Of a stretch of DNA of 64,000 nucleotides, positions 7,154 to 15,785 are shown one piece after another (within the stretch, counting starts at the first letter, position 1; every line of letters starts with the position of its first letter). The translations under genes were made by a program, and so were the position numbers. The notes below the pieces were generated by a model, which saw nothing but the letters and a program-made list of their open reading frames with translations, ran no database searches and was not told where the DNA came from. The DNA is taken from NCBI GenBank assembly GCA_045535095.1, contig JAZSKY010000054.1, positions 1 through 64,000 on the forward strand. The letters run 5' to 3'. This DNA comes from SIG672 sp045535095. Lineage in GTDB: Bacteria > Bacillota > Clostridia > Oscillospirales > CAG-272.

Positions 7154-8149
7154 TCAGGTGGTAAACGCTCTCCAAAGTCTTATTGACGCCTCTGCGCGTA
7201 CGTTGATCACCGCGACGTTCTTTTCGAGCATTTCGATAAGCTCGAGGACCGTCTTTTCCGCCTTCAGAATAGGTGTCATTCCGAAGCGTCTTGAAAGCTC
7301 TGCAAGTCTCTCGTCGTCTCCGAAAAGCATCTCGCATTTGCCTCTGCTTTTTATTGCCGCCATATCGCGAAGGGCTGTGCGGAGCATTGAGAGAAACTCA
7401 AGAAGATCCGATCTTTCCTTCTGCGGAAAGGGGAAAACCGCAAGAGACGCTCTGTTTTTATCGGCAAGTGCTGTAAGCAGCTCGATAACCTTCTGTCCGT
7501 TTGACTGCGACGGATCGCCCTCGCTGAGTATCCGAAGTGCTTCTCCTATGCTTCCGCCCGAGCGCGCGATGACTCTCGACAGCTCGTCGGGAGAGCTTTT
7601 TGCAAGCTCTGCGGCGCGCGGACTGTTTTCTGTCAGATACGCGTAAAGCTCGTCCTTTGTAAAGACCTGCATACGGAGAACGGGCGCACGCGAGCGTACG
7701 GTCGCAAGAAGCGAGGTTGCGTTCTCAACGAGAAGCATAAAATAAACGTTCTTCGGGGGCTCTTCAAGAAGCTTAAGTATCGCATTCTGCGCCGCCACCG
7801 TCATAGTATCGGCGTATCTTATGATATACGCCTTTATATCCGAGTCATTCGGGACTATAAAAGCACTCTCTCTTATCTCTCTTACCGCTTCAACGCCTAT
7901 CGTTTTTCTGCCGTTTTTCTGGGCTATTTCGTAAACGTCGGCTGAAATGCCGCGGAGTATCTTGCTCGATGCCGTCTCATTTCCCGAAAGCTCTGCCGCA
8001 ATAGAGCGCGCAAGGGTGAGCTTGCCGCTTTTGGGCGGACCTTCAATGATCAGCGCGTGAACGAAGCGTCCTGCAGAAATGTCGTCCGAGACGATGCGCT
8101 TTAAGGTATCGTTTTTATAAACCGATGCGTTTATTATATCCCCTACCAT
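7154..8149 (-). CDS. holB: DNA polymerase III delta' subunit
   Basis: The product (331 aa from this start) is a clamp-loader AAA+ subunit. It has the P-loop-like GPPKSGKLTLA, the segment TMTVAAQNAILKLLEEPP (the delta'/gamma signature), FMLLVENATSLLATVRSRA (SRC-like sensor region, here SRA) and an alpha-helical C-terminal collar. The zinc-binding Cys cluster of enterobacterial delta' is absent. The ATG at 8149 is preferred over 8176 because GGTGG stands 6 nt before it, whereas the purine tract is too close to the upstream ATG. It lies between a HAD phosphatase and ricT, all leftward. Confidence 0.9.
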   Translation of the reverse strand: MVGDIINASVYKNDTLKRIVSDDISAGRFVHALIIEGPPKSGKLTLARSIAAELSGNETASSKILRGISADVYEIAQKNGRKTIGVEAVREIRESAFIVPNDSDIKAYIIRYADTMTVAAQNAILKLLEEPPKNVYFMLLVENATSLLATVRSRAPVLRMQVFTKDELYAYLTENSPRAAELAKSSPDELSRVIARSGGSIGEALRILSEGDPSQSNGQKVIELLTALADKNRASLAVFPFPQKERSDLLEFLSMLRTALRDMAAIKSRGKCEMLFGDDERLAELSRRFGMTPILKAEKTVLELIEMLEKNVAVINVRAEASIRLWRAFTT

Positions 8150-8194
8150 ATTTTCCACCAAGTATCTCGGGAGCATTCCTTTCTTTAAGACTCT

Positions 8195-8845
8195 TTAAAC
8201 TCCGAGGATCTCACAAAGCTCGCTTGTGCTTGACGCGATAGCGTCCGCGCCGCTTTGCTCAAGCACGTCTCTCGTTCTAAATCCCCACAAAACGCCTACC
8301 GAAAACGCACCTGCGTTTTTAGCGGTCTGAATATCTATCTCGGTATCTCCGACAAAGGCGCACCTTTCGGGAGAAACTCCGAGCCTTTCGGCAATAAAAA
8401 GCATACCCTCGGGATCGGGCTTGTGCTTCACCTTTCCTGCTCCGACTACCATATCGAGAAGCGATGGATCGAATATGCCTCTGACTATTTTATCAACGTG
8501 ACTGTGATTTTTATTTGAGAATATTACCCTTTTTATTCCCTTTTCTCCGAGCCTTCGGAAAAGATCGGAAATGCCGTCATACTCTTTTGTGAGTCTTACT
8601 GTATTTTTGGAGTAGTAGTCCTCATAGTACGCCATGCAAGTATCAACGTTCTCGCTGTCTCTTGCGTTTTCGGGCAAGCTGCACTCTACGAAATATCTCT
8701 GTCCGCGTCCGAGATAAGTGCTTATCTCCTCGCGGCTTCTTTGCGGATATCCGTAGTGCGAAAGCATTGTGTTCATTGCGCTTGCAAGATCGTCAAGCGT
8801 GTCGGCGGTAGTTCCGTCGAGGTCAAAAATCACAGCTTCAAACAC
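8195..8845 (-). CDS. HAD-family hydrolase, phosphoglycolate phosphatase-like
   Basis: The 216-residue HAD superfamily protein has motif I FDLDGTTADT, motif II VIFSNKNH, a Lys in KHKPDPEG (motif III) and the motif IV acidic pair in FVGDTEIDIQTAKNAG. The helical cap between motifs I and II is that of subclass IA enzymes, such as phosphoglycolate phosphatase and pyrophosphatase PpaX. The substrate cannot be told from sequence. It starts the leftward HAD-holB-ricT group and lies 45 bp upstream of holB. Confidence 0.9.
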   Translation of the reverse strand: MFEAVIFDLDGTTADTLDDLASAMNTMLSHYGYPQRSREEISTYLGRGQRYFVECSLPENARDSENVDTCMAYYEDYYSKNTVRLTKEYDGISDLFRRLGEKGIKRVIFSNKNHSHVDKIVRGIFDPSLLDMVVGAGKVKHKPDPEGMLFIAERLGVSPERCAFVGDTEIDIQTAKNAGAFSVGVLWGFRTRDVLEQSGADAIASSTSELCEILGV

Positions 8846-8904
8846 AAGTGCTACCGTCCTTCTCCGTTTTTTTCATTTTTGACAGTTTTTTTACAATAAT
8901 ACTG

Positions 8905-8933
8905 TTGCAAATAGCGTTTCTTTATGTTATTAT
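8905..8933 (+). promoter_or_regulatory. Sigma-A promoter
   Basis: TTGCAA (8905-8910), a 17-bp spacer, TATTAT (8928-8933), then GGGGGAG before the ATG at 8970. Confidence 0.65.
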
Positions 8934-8969
8934 ATACTTAAAGTATTAAAAAGTCAAGGGGGAGAGTAT

Positions 8970-9851
8970 ATGAAAATAGCTTTTAGAATAATTCGCTGTG
9001 CTTTGTCGGTTATACTGCTTGCGGCATTTATACTCGCCCTCGCATCCGACTCTCTCGTTATGCGTCTCACACCGCCGACAGACGAGATGCCCGTAGGTCC
9101 CGGCGTAAACGTTCCGGACAGTCCCGACGATACTCCGTCAAGACCGAGCGAGCCGATCCTTCCCGACGATACCGTCCCTGCGTGGTCGATAGATCCGATC
9201 GTTGTGAAAAACACCCTGACCGACCAGAGCGGCAAGGTGCTTTGTGAAATGCGTTACAGCTATCCGACGGTCACGTCGAGTGACGGAAGCGACGTTTCGG
9301 AATTCGCGCGCGAGCTTGAGGTAATAGCAAGTCGAGTCCGACTTTTCGTTGACACGAAGAGCGCGCTTTACAAGTCGGGCTCGGGAGACGATTTCTCGGT
9401 GCCTCCGCAGATAACCGGATATTACAAGGTCAACAGATTCTCGAGCGAGATATTCAGCATCACCTTCGTTTTTGCAGAGATCGCGCCCGATGCAACGATA
9501 AGCGAGACCTACATCAACTACAATCTCGACCTTCTTCTCTCGTCACGAAAGATAAGCGTTGATTCGGTAATGAACGACGCGGTCGGATCGGTAAAGTCAA
9601 AGCTTCAGGCACTTCGCGAGAGCGGAAAGATCTCCCTTCTTGCGAACTATGAAAATATGCTCGTCGGACTTATTGACGAGTCCTGGTCGGTCGAGACCGA
9701 GGGAATCTCCTTTAAATTCGCAAAGGGATCGCTTGCTCCCGCGTCTTACGGAGACATTGAGATCTTCATTGAAAACGCAGAGCTTATCTCCCTGCTCAGC
9801 GACTACGGAAGGATACTTCTGAACCTTTCCGATAAGGCGGGTGACATCTGA
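8970..9851 (+). CDS. Membrane-anchored protein with DUF3298/RsiV-like outer domain
   Basis: The 293-residue product has an N-terminal membrane helix (about 5-27) and a Pro/Asp-rich linker (about 32-70). An extracytoplasmic domain of about 220 residues follows, with alternating beta strands and helices. Pieces such as SSEIFSITFVF and ETYINYNLDLLLSSRKISVDSV resemble DUF4163/DUF3298 domains, as in the anti-sigma factor RsiV. No sigma-factor gene is adjacent, so an anti-sigma role is unsupported. The next gene starts one base after its stop. A promoter lies 36 nt upstream. Confidence 0.55.
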   Translation: MKIAFRIIRCALSVILLAAFILALASDSLVMRLTPPTDEMPVGPGVNVPDSPDDTPSRPSEPILPDDTVPAWSIDPIVVKNTLTDQSGKVLCEMRYSYPTVTSSDGSDVSEFARELEVIASRVRLFVDTKSALYKSGSGDDFSVPPQITGYYKVNRFSSEIFSITFVFAEIAPDATISETYINYNLDLLLSSRKISVDSVMNDAVGSVKSKLQALRESGKISLLANYENMLVGLIDESWSVETEGISFKFAKGSLAPASYGDIEIFIENAELISLLSDYGRILLNLSDKAGDI

Positions 9852-9852
9852 T

Positions 9853-10041
9853 ATGACTCCCGTTTTACTGTCGGTAAACGACGTTCTCACACTTAAGAAG
9901 GCGCACCCCTGCGGAAGCCTGAAATTCAAGGTTCTTCGCGTTGGCTCGGACATAAAAATAAAGTGTCTCGGCTGCGAGCACTGTCTCGAAATAGAACGCG
10001 AAAAGCTTGAAAAAAGAATAAGATCGGTATCAAAAGAATAA
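9853..10041 (+). CDS. DUF951 family small zinc-finger-like protein
   Basis: The 62-residue protein matches DUF951: DVLTLKKAHPCGSLKFKVLRVG followed by KIKCLGCEHCLEIEREKLEKRI (these segments are contiguous in the family pattern). The three Cys (HPCG, CLGC, HC) suggest zinc binding. Genomic studies place DUF951 near replication and ribosome genes, but its function is unknown. The ATG at 9853 is preferred, as homologues begin shortly before the VNDVL segment; a GTG at 9841 overlapping the upstream gene is the alternative. Confidence 0.85.
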   Translation: MTPVLLSVNDVLTLKKAHPCGSLKFKVLRVGSDIKIKCLGCEHCLEIEREKLEKRIRSVSKE

Positions 10042-10070
10042 AAAATCCGTGGTTTTCCACGGATTTTCTT
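10041..10070 (+). terminator. Bidirectional terminator
   Basis: AAAATCCGTGG, TTTT, CCACGGATTTT followed by CTTTTATTTT. It separates the rightward DUF951 gene from the convergent oxidoreductase gene and can serve both. Confidence 0.8.
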
Positions 10071-11045
10071 TTATTTTGAAAACACCTCGTATCCTATCTG
10101 ACGGCGTATTTCGCAGGTTATACTTATAACCTCGCGCGCTGTTTTTCTCGCCTCGAGATAGTCGCCCTTTTTGTCTATATACGAAATAAAATCGGATAGC
10201 TCAAAGGACATACACTCCTCGGGGAGCATCGCATCGCAAAGGGGATAAGAGTTGCCGAGAATATCGACAAATTCGGTATTTCGCATCTGGGCGCACTGAC
10301 CTATTTTAAAGGTACCATCGCGGCAGATTATCTCGCTTCTTATCGCGCTTTCGGCAAGCTTTGAGAATGTCAGCACTGCGTCAAAATCGGCGTAAGACAA
10401 AACGACCGTATCGGTAATATCAACTCCGCTTTCATAGAAACGGGCGTGCGCGCTTATTTTCCCGGGATAGCCGAAAAGCGACACCGAAAGATATATCGGA
10501 TAAACTCCGAGATCAAGCAGAGCTCCTCCGCACGACTCCTTGTCAAAGGTGGAGACTCTCTCGCCCTTTTTCACCCTTTCGAGCTTCGAGGAGCGCTGTG
10601 AAAAGTCAAGACGCGCAGAAACAACGTCTCCCGCCTCCGGAAGCTTTTCCTTTATCTTCTGAAGCTGGGGCAGATGGTAGTTCATCATCGCCTCGGCATA
10701 GATGACTCCCTTTTTGTCGGCAAGAGCGCAAAGCTCGCCAAACTCGTCGGTATTTATACAGATCGGCTTTTCGCACAGAACGTGCTTCCCCGCCTCGATA
10801 AAGAGCTTTGAATACGCATAGTGAGTCATATTCGGAGATGCTATGTAAACGGCGTCGATCTCTCTGTCACGCGACATAGCACAGAGATCGTCGTAGCACT
10901 TCGCTCCGCCGTTTTTCTCGGCAAAATCACGCGCCTTCTCAATATCGCGCGAATACTGGGCATAATATTCTGCGCCCGAGGTCATCTTTATCGCCTTTAT
11001 GAAATTTTCGGACAGCCAAAAAGCTCCTATAACTGCAAATTTCAT
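10071..11045 (-). CDS. Gfo/Idh/MocA family oxidoreductase
   Basis: The 324-residue product has an N-terminal Rossmann domain and a C-terminal alpha/beta domain of the glucose-fructose oxidoreductase family. Signature elements are IDAVYIASPNMTHY, the catalytic-lysine motif CEKPI (about 98-102), and GGALLDLGVYPI. The dinucleotide-binding loop reads VIGAFWLSENF, where the second Gly of the usual GxGxxA is Phe. That is unusual and may alter cofactor affinity. It probably acts on a sugar, inositol or trans-1,2-dihydrobenzenediol-like substrate; the neighbours give no clue. It is a single gene between a shared terminator and a short gap. Confidence 0.88.
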   Translation of the reverse strand: MKFAVIGAFWLSENFIKAIKMTSGAEYYAQYSRDIEKARDFAEKNGGAKCYDDLCAMSRDREIDAVYIASPNMTHYAYSKLFIEAGKHVLCEKPICINTDEFGELCALADKKGVIYAEAMMNYHLPQLQKIKEKLPEAGDVVSARLDFSQRSSKLERVKKGERVSTFDKESCGGALLDLGVYPIYLSVSLFGYPGKISAHARFYESGVDITDTVVLSYADFDAVLTFSKLAESAIRSEIICRDGTFKIGQCAQMRNTEFVDILGNSYPLCDAMLPEECMSFELSDFISYIDKKGDYLEARKTAREVISITCEIRRQIGYEVFSK

Positions 11046-11110
11046 TTGAAAGTCACTCTTTTCTTAAAGTTTTTCCCCGAGACGCAAGGACTCGGGGAAT
11101 TTTTCGTTTT

Positions 11111-11326
11111 TCAGCTGAGTGCCGCCGCTTCTTCCTCGGAAAGCTCGTCACATTCGTCGCACTCACATTCCCAAAGATCGTCGCACTCACAGTCGCACTC
11201 GCAGCACTCTTCCTTCTTTTTCTTCATTTTCTTCCAGATGATTATTGCCGCTGCCGCGATCGCTGCGATAACCACTATTATTCCAACAACCTTGAACGCT
11301 GCGGAAAAGGTACTCTTCTCTTTCAT
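11111..11326 (-). CDS. Small single-pass membrane protein with Cys/Asp/Glu-rich tail
   Basis: From the ATG at 11326 (AGGAG 8 nt upstream) the protein has 71 residues. It consists of a short basic start, one membrane helix (about 9-30), a KKMKKKKEE stop-transfer patch, and a tail of about 35 residues with nine Cys among Asp and Glu (ECCECDCECDD and ECECDECDE). The tail faces the cytoplasm under the positive-inside rule. The Cys/acid density suggests metal binding or a redox role. No family was recognised. It has its own promoter. Confidence 0.7.
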   Translation of the reverse strand: MKEKSTFSAAFKVVGIIVVIAAIAAAAIIIWKKMKKKKEECCECDCECDDLWECECDECDELSEEEAAALS

Positions 11327-11423
11327 TTTCAGTCTCCTTTTTTCTCCGACGGTGAATTTTCTCGCGCGATAACGGATAACGTCGGCTCTCCGACGCGCTG
11401 TCATAAGCTTGTCTGTGTTAATT

Positions 11424-11429
11424 AGTATA
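11424..11429 (-). promoter_or_regulatory. Extended -10 promoter element for the Cys-rich gene
   Basis: On the minus strand TGCTATACT combines a TG extension with TATACT (11429-11424), about 100 nt upstream of the start at 11326. The -35 match is poor. The 326-bp stretch 11327-11652 otherwise holds only this and the rlmN promoter. Confidence 0.5.
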
Positions 11430-11542
11430 GCATAAGCGCGGCGAAAAATAAACACTTTTTTTATGTATCAATTGTAAATTCTTGATTTTTCAGCCAGACG
11501 AGAATATTTTTCTCTCGCGAGAAAAAAATTTACAGTCAAGCG

Positions 11543-11571
11543 TTGCTTTTTTTAGTATTATATGCTATAAT
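11543..11571 (+). promoter_or_regulatory. Sigma-A promoter for rlmN
   Basis: TTGCTT (11543-11548), a 17-bp spacer and TATAAT (11566-11571). The leader to the rlmN ATG is about 75 nt. Confidence 0.7.
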
Positions 11572-11652
11572 AAGATGATAAACTATAAAATAGGAGTAGA
11601 ATTCCGATTTTCGGGTAGCAGTGTCCGACTTCGGAAGTGAGTTTAAAGCAAA

Positions 11653-12699
11653 ATGGCAGAAAAATTCGAATGGCTCTCTCTCACGTCCGAAGAGTTGAAA
11701 GAAAAGCTAAAGGAGCTTGGCGAAGTACCATTCAGAGCGTCCCAGCTCTCAAAGTGGTTTTGCCTTGGCGCGAGCGCCGACGAGATGACGAACATTCCAA
11801 AGGCGCTGAAGGAAAAGCTTTGCGACGAGAATATCGGAATACTCTACTATCCGAAGGTCGCACGAAAGCAGGTCTCGTCTGTTGACGGAACGGTCAAATA
11901 TCTCTTCGAGATGAAGGACGGACAGCTTATCGAGAGCGTAGTTATGAAATACGAGCATGGGAACACGATCTGCGTTTCAACGCAGGCAGGTTGCCGTATG
12001 GGATGTAAATTCTGCGCTTCAACTCTCGGCGGCAAGGTACGCGACCTTTCTGCAGGCGAGATACTCGGTCAGATAATCTCGGCGCAGAGAGATTTCGGAG
12101 AAAGGATCTCGGGTGTCGTTATGATGGGCATCGGAGAGCCGCTTGACAACTACGATAACGTTATCAAATTCCTTGAAATAGTGGGGAGCGAGTCCTCGCT
12201 CAACATCGGATACAGACACATTTCCCTTTCGACCTGCGGACTCGTTGACAAAATATACCGCCTTGCAGATGAAAGCTATCCGATCACTCTGTCGATCTCG
12301 CTTCACGCGTCGTGTGACGCCGACAGAGACCGCATAATGCCGGTAAACGCAAAGTGGAATATTGATTCCCTTTTAAAAGCGTGCCGCGACTATTTCGACA
12401 AAACGAAAAGACGAATTTCGTTTGAATACACGCTTATATCGGGCGAAAACGATTCAATAAAGCAGGCAGACGAGCTTGCCGGACTTATCAAGAGATACTT
12501 CGGATCACGTCCCGTACACATAAACCTTATTCCCTTAAATCACGTGGACGAGCGTGACTTCCGCGCAGGAAGCAAGGGAGAGGTCAAGGCTTTCTGCGAC
12601 AGACTGAACGCACTTCACGTCAACGCGACCGTACGCCGAAGGCTTGGTCCCGATATAGACGCATCGTGCGGACAGCTTCGCCGCAAAGCAATCAATTAA
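11653..12699 (+). CDS. rlmN: Dual-specificity 23S rRNA/tRNA adenine-C2 methyltransferase
   Basis: This radical-SAM enzyme methylates A2503 of 23S rRNA and A37 of some tRNAs. The [4Fe-4S]/SAM motif CRMGCKFC is at about residues 114-121, followed by GIGEPLDNYDNV, ISLSTCG and SISLHAS. The second catalytic Cys that carries the transient methyl group is in IDASCGQLR near the C-terminus. At 348 residues it has the normal family length. It begins the rlmN-prpC-prkC group found in many Firmicutes. Confidence 0.97.
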   Translation: MAEKFEWLSLTSEELKEKLKELGEVPFRASQLSKWFCLGASADEMTNIPKALKEKLCDENIGILYYPKVARKQVSSVDGTVKYLFEMKDGQLIESVVMKYEHGNTICVSTQAGCRMGCKFCASTLGGKVRDLSAGEILGQIISAQRDFGERISGVVMMGIGEPLDNYDNVIKFLEIVGSESSLNIGYRHISLSTCGLVDKIYRLADESYPITLSISLHASCDADRDRIMPVNAKWNIDSLLKACRDYFDKTKRRISFEYTLISGENDSIKQADELAGLIKRYFGSRPVHINLIPLNHVDERDFRAGSKGEVKAFCDRLNALHVNATVRRRLGPDIDASCGQLRRKAIN

Positions 12700-12738
12700 C
12701 AGGCATTTCAGAATTTTATTTACTTAACAGAGCAAACT

Positions 12739-13521
12739 ATGAAAGAATCGGGTGATATTTTGTTTTTCTACGGAGAAAGCGATATAGGAAACGTAAGACA
12801 TGAAAATCAGGACTGCTTCAGCCTTACCGAAATAGGCGAGGACTGTTTTTTAGCGGTCGTGCTTGACGGTATGGGAGGACTCTCCTCGGGCTCGCACGCA
12901 TCATCTCTTGCGAGCGACACGTTCATAAAATACGTTGTCAAAAATCTTGAGAAATACAAAAAGAGTACGGGAAAGGTTTCCCTCCACGACGACGCGGTCG
13001 TCAGAAACATTCTCTGCGAGGGAGTTTCGAGAGCAAATCACGCTCTTTATATGGAGTCGATAACCCTTCAGAGCAGCGCGGGAATGGGCACTACCCTTGT
13101 CGCAATACTCGTTATCGGAAAGAAGGCTTATATCTGCCACGTCGGAGACAGCAGAGCTTACGCTACCGTATCGGGAAAGCTCGTCCGTCTCACGAGAGAC
13201 CATTCGCTCGTTCAGTATCTTGTGGATACAGACCAGATAAGCGAGGCGGAGGCGGCAAGACATCCGCAGAAAAACGTGCTTATAAAGGCTATCGGCACAG
13301 AGGAGAGCGTTACTCCCGATATATCGGTCATGACGTTCTCGAAGGCGAAAAACTATCTTCTCTGCTCTGACGGACTCACCCTCCACGTGAGCGACGAGGA
13401 AATAGAATCGGCGCTTCTGTCCGAAAGCGATACGCAGGACAAGGTGAAAGAGCTTCTCTCACTTGCAAGGATAAGAGGCGAAAGGGACAACACTACCCTG
13501 CTTGTAATATCCGTACAGTGA
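12739..13521 (+). CDS. prpC: PP2C-family Ser/Thr protein phosphatase
   Basis: The 260-residue product is a metal-dependent PPM phosphatase. The Asp/Glu ligands are in SDIGNVRHENQD, VLDGMGG, SAGMGTTLVA, HVGDSRAYA, LLCSDGLT and RDNTTLLV, all intact. It is the cognate phosphatase of the PASTA kinase encoded next, reversing phosphorylation of the kinase and its targets such as EF-G and cell-division proteins. The ribosome-binding site before 12739 is weak, so the start could lie slightly inside; the motif after residue 14 fixes the core. Confidence 0.95.
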   Translation: MKESGDILFFYGESDIGNVRHENQDCFSLTEIGEDCFLAVVLDGMGGLSSGSHASSLASDTFIKYVVKNLEKYKKSTGKVSLHDDAVVRNILCEGVSRANHALYMESITLQSSAGMGTTLVAILVIGKKAYICHVGDSRAYATVSGKLVRLTRDHSLVQYLVDTDQISEAEAARHPQKNVLIKAIGTEESVTPDISVMTFSKAKNYLLCSDGLTLHVSDEEIESALLSESDTQDKVKELLSLARIRGERDNTTLLVISVQ

Positions 13522-13565
13522 CGTTTTTATACGTCAAACAACTTTTTTGAAAGGAAAACCCTGAA

Positions 13566-15758
13566 ATGACGCAGTTTGATAAATACATCGGCACCGTCGT
13601 TAATGAAAGATATGAGATAAAAGAGCTTCTCGGCGTTGGCGGAATGGCTGTTGTTTTTCTCGCCTACGATAGAGCAGAGGGCTATGACGTAGCTCTCAAA
13701 ATGCTCAAGGAGGAGGTCGCCTCGGACGAGGGCGCGCTCAACTGCTTTGAAAGCGAATCGCGCGCGATCTCTATGCTTTCGCATATAAATATCCGTCAGA
13801 TCTACGATATTTCCACGTCGGGCGAATACAAGTATCTCACTATGGAATATCTTGACGGACCTACTCTTAAAAGCTACGTTAAGGAAAACGGCGGTATATC
13901 GCAGAGCGAGGCGGTCGATTTCGTGCTTCAGATCCTTGAGGCGCTCGATCATACTCACTCGAAGGGTATCGTCCACAGAGATATAAAGCCGCAGAACGTT
14001 ATCGTCACGTCGGACAAGGTTATCAAGATAACCGACTTCGGAATAGCACAGCGCTACGACCCAAGAAAGAACACGAGCGAGGAAAAGGGCGTAGGAACGG
14101 TATATTATATCAGCCCCGAGCAGGCGAGCGGCAAGAATATAGACGCGCGAAGCGACATATATTCGCTCGGAGTAATGCTCTACGAGATGGTTTGCGGAAG
14201 GCTCCCCTTCGTTGCGGACGATCCCAACGAGGTTGCCTATATGCAGGTGGCAGTCGAGCCCGAAAAGCCGTCCTCGATAACCGACGTTCCCGTCGGACTT
14301 GAGCAGATAATAATGAAGGCTCTTGCGAAAAACCCCGACGAGCGCTTCAGCGATGCAGGACAGATGCTCGCGGCAGTAAAGAAATACAGAGAGTCGCCCG
14401 ACGCGGTATTCGATCTCGTTTCTGTTCCTGCCGACAGCAGATTCTATTCGAGAGCAAAAAAGAGAAATCTTGACGATATAGACCGCTTCTTAGGCGCACA
14501 GGGCGAGGAGACGGGAGCATTCACCGTAATTCCTTCCGCTAAAAAGGAAAAGAAAAAATTTGATTTTATCGCATTTATAAATCGCATTTCAAAAAGACCC
14601 GAGGTCAAGGTCGAAACTGTAAGAAAGCGCACTCCCGTATCCTTTGTTTCGATAATTTTAGGAGCGCTTCTTGCCTGCATTATCGTTGCGGTAATGACCG
14701 TTTCGTACGTTTACAACAACTATATCACCGAGTCGCTCTCGTCAAACGATGCACAGATACTCGTTATCGACGATTTCGTAAACAGAGAGTACACCGAGGA
14801 GCTGATAACGAACATGGAAAGCCTCGGATATTCTGTTGAAATAGTTATGCAGCCGAGCACAGACCACGTTATAAACACGATAATCAAGCAGAGCATCGAG
14901 GCGGGCTCAAAGAGACCTATTATCCTCGGAGTAAAGCATTGTAGCATCACTCTGTACGTCAGCAGCGGCGAGGATATGGTAACGCTCGACAACTACGTCG
15001 GTCAGAATTACCGCGACGTAAAGATCAAGCTTGACGAGATCGGCTTTCCTTATACAGCAGTTTACGAAAACGATCCGTCCGTCCCGGCAGGAAATATTAT
15101 CAACACCTTTCCCGGCGCAGGATCTTATATTACGTCCGACACACGCATCACGATATACGTCAGCCTCGGTCAGGACGTGACCTACGTCACTATGCCCGAC
15201 ATCAGAGGCAAGAGCGCGTCTGACGTGAGAAGTGTTCTGAACAGTAGCGGTCTTTACCTTGCAGACGTTTCGTACGAGTATTCGGATACCGTTCCCGCAG
15301 GTCAGATAATCAGTCAGTTCCCCTACTACGGAGCGGCAGTTCCCAAATACGTCACCGACGTTTCGGTAGTCGTGAGTATGGGCATTGATCCGTCCACGAT
15401 ACCGAGTCCTGATCCCGAGCCTGAGCCGACCCCCGACGATCCGAATACCGATCCCGAAAATCCCGAAATCAACCCCGACGATCCGAACACCGATCCCGAA
15501 AATCCCGAGGTAAACCCTGAAAATCCCGAGAACCCCGAGGTAAATCCTGAAAACCCCGAAAACCCCGAGGTAAACCCTGAAAATCCGGAAAATCCCGAGG
15601 TAAACCCTGAAAATCCCGAGAACCCCGAGGTAAACCCTGAAAACCCGGAAAATCCCGAGATAAATCCCGAAAATCCGGGAACAGAGCCTGAAATTCCGGG
15701 CGGAGAAGGCGACGACAATACGGACGATCCAAACGATACTCCCATAATTACGGCATAA
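13566..15758 (+). CDS. prkC: PASTA-domain Ser/Thr protein kinase PrkC/Stk1
   Basis: This 730-residue membrane kinase starts with a cytoplasmic Hanks-type kinase domain (1 to about 275). It contains LGVGGMAVVF (P-loop), VALKML (catalytic Lys), IVHRDIKPQN, ITDFGIA and VYYISPEQ. A juxtamembrane linker and one membrane helix (about 358-385) follow, then three PASTA repeats outside the cell (about 398-605; the first is degenerate). These sense muropeptides or lipid II. The last 120 residues are a Pro/Glu/Asn tail with five exact 10-residue repeats (NPENPENPEV), not usual for PrkC. The gene follows prpC by 44 bp and precedes lepA by 27 bp. Confidence 0.96.
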   Translation: MTQFDKYIGTVVNERYEIKELLGVGGMAVVFLAYDRAEGYDVALKMLKEEVASDEGALNCFESESRAISMLSHINIRQIYDISTSGEYKYLTMEYLDGPTLKSYVKENGGISQSEAVDFVLQILEALDHTHSKGIVHRDIKPQNVIVTSDKVIKITDFGIAQRYDPRKNTSEEKGVGTVYYISPEQASGKNIDARSDIYSLGVMLYEMVCGRLPFVADDPNEVAYMQVAVEPEKPSSITDVPVGLEQIIMKALAKNPDERFSDAGQMLAAVKKYRESPDAVFDLVSVPADSRFYSRAKKRNLDDIDRFLGAQGEETGAFTVIPSAKKEKKKFDFIAFINRISKRPEVKVETVRKRTPVSFVSIILGALLACIIVAVMTVSYVYNNYITESLSSNDAQILVIDDFVNREYTEELITNMESLGYSVEIVMQPSTDHVINTIIKQSIEAGSKRPIILGVKHCSITLYVSSGEDMVTLDNYVGQNYRDVKIKLDEIGFPYTAVYENDPSVPAGNIINTFPGAGSYITSDTRITIYVSLGQDVTYVTMPDIRGKSASDVRSVLNSSGLYLADVSYEYSDTVPAGQIISQFPYYGAAVPKYVTDVSVVVSMGIDPSTIPSPDPEPEPTPDDPNTDPENPEINPDDPNTDPENPEVNPENPENPEVNPENPENPEVNPENPENPEVNPENPENPEVNPENPENPEINPENPGTEPEIPGGEGDDNTDDPNDTPIITA
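15511..15660 (+). repeat. Five 30-bp tandem repeats in prkC
   Basis: Five in-frame 30-bp units encode NPENPENPEV each. The unit boundary (TAAACCCTGA or TAAATCCTGA) recurs at 15511, 15541, 15571, 15601 and 15631. Third-position differences among units show divergence, so the array is not brand new. Repeat number may vary between strains. Confidence 0.9.
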
Positions 15759-15785
15759 ATAATACTAAACAGGATTTTTCTATAA

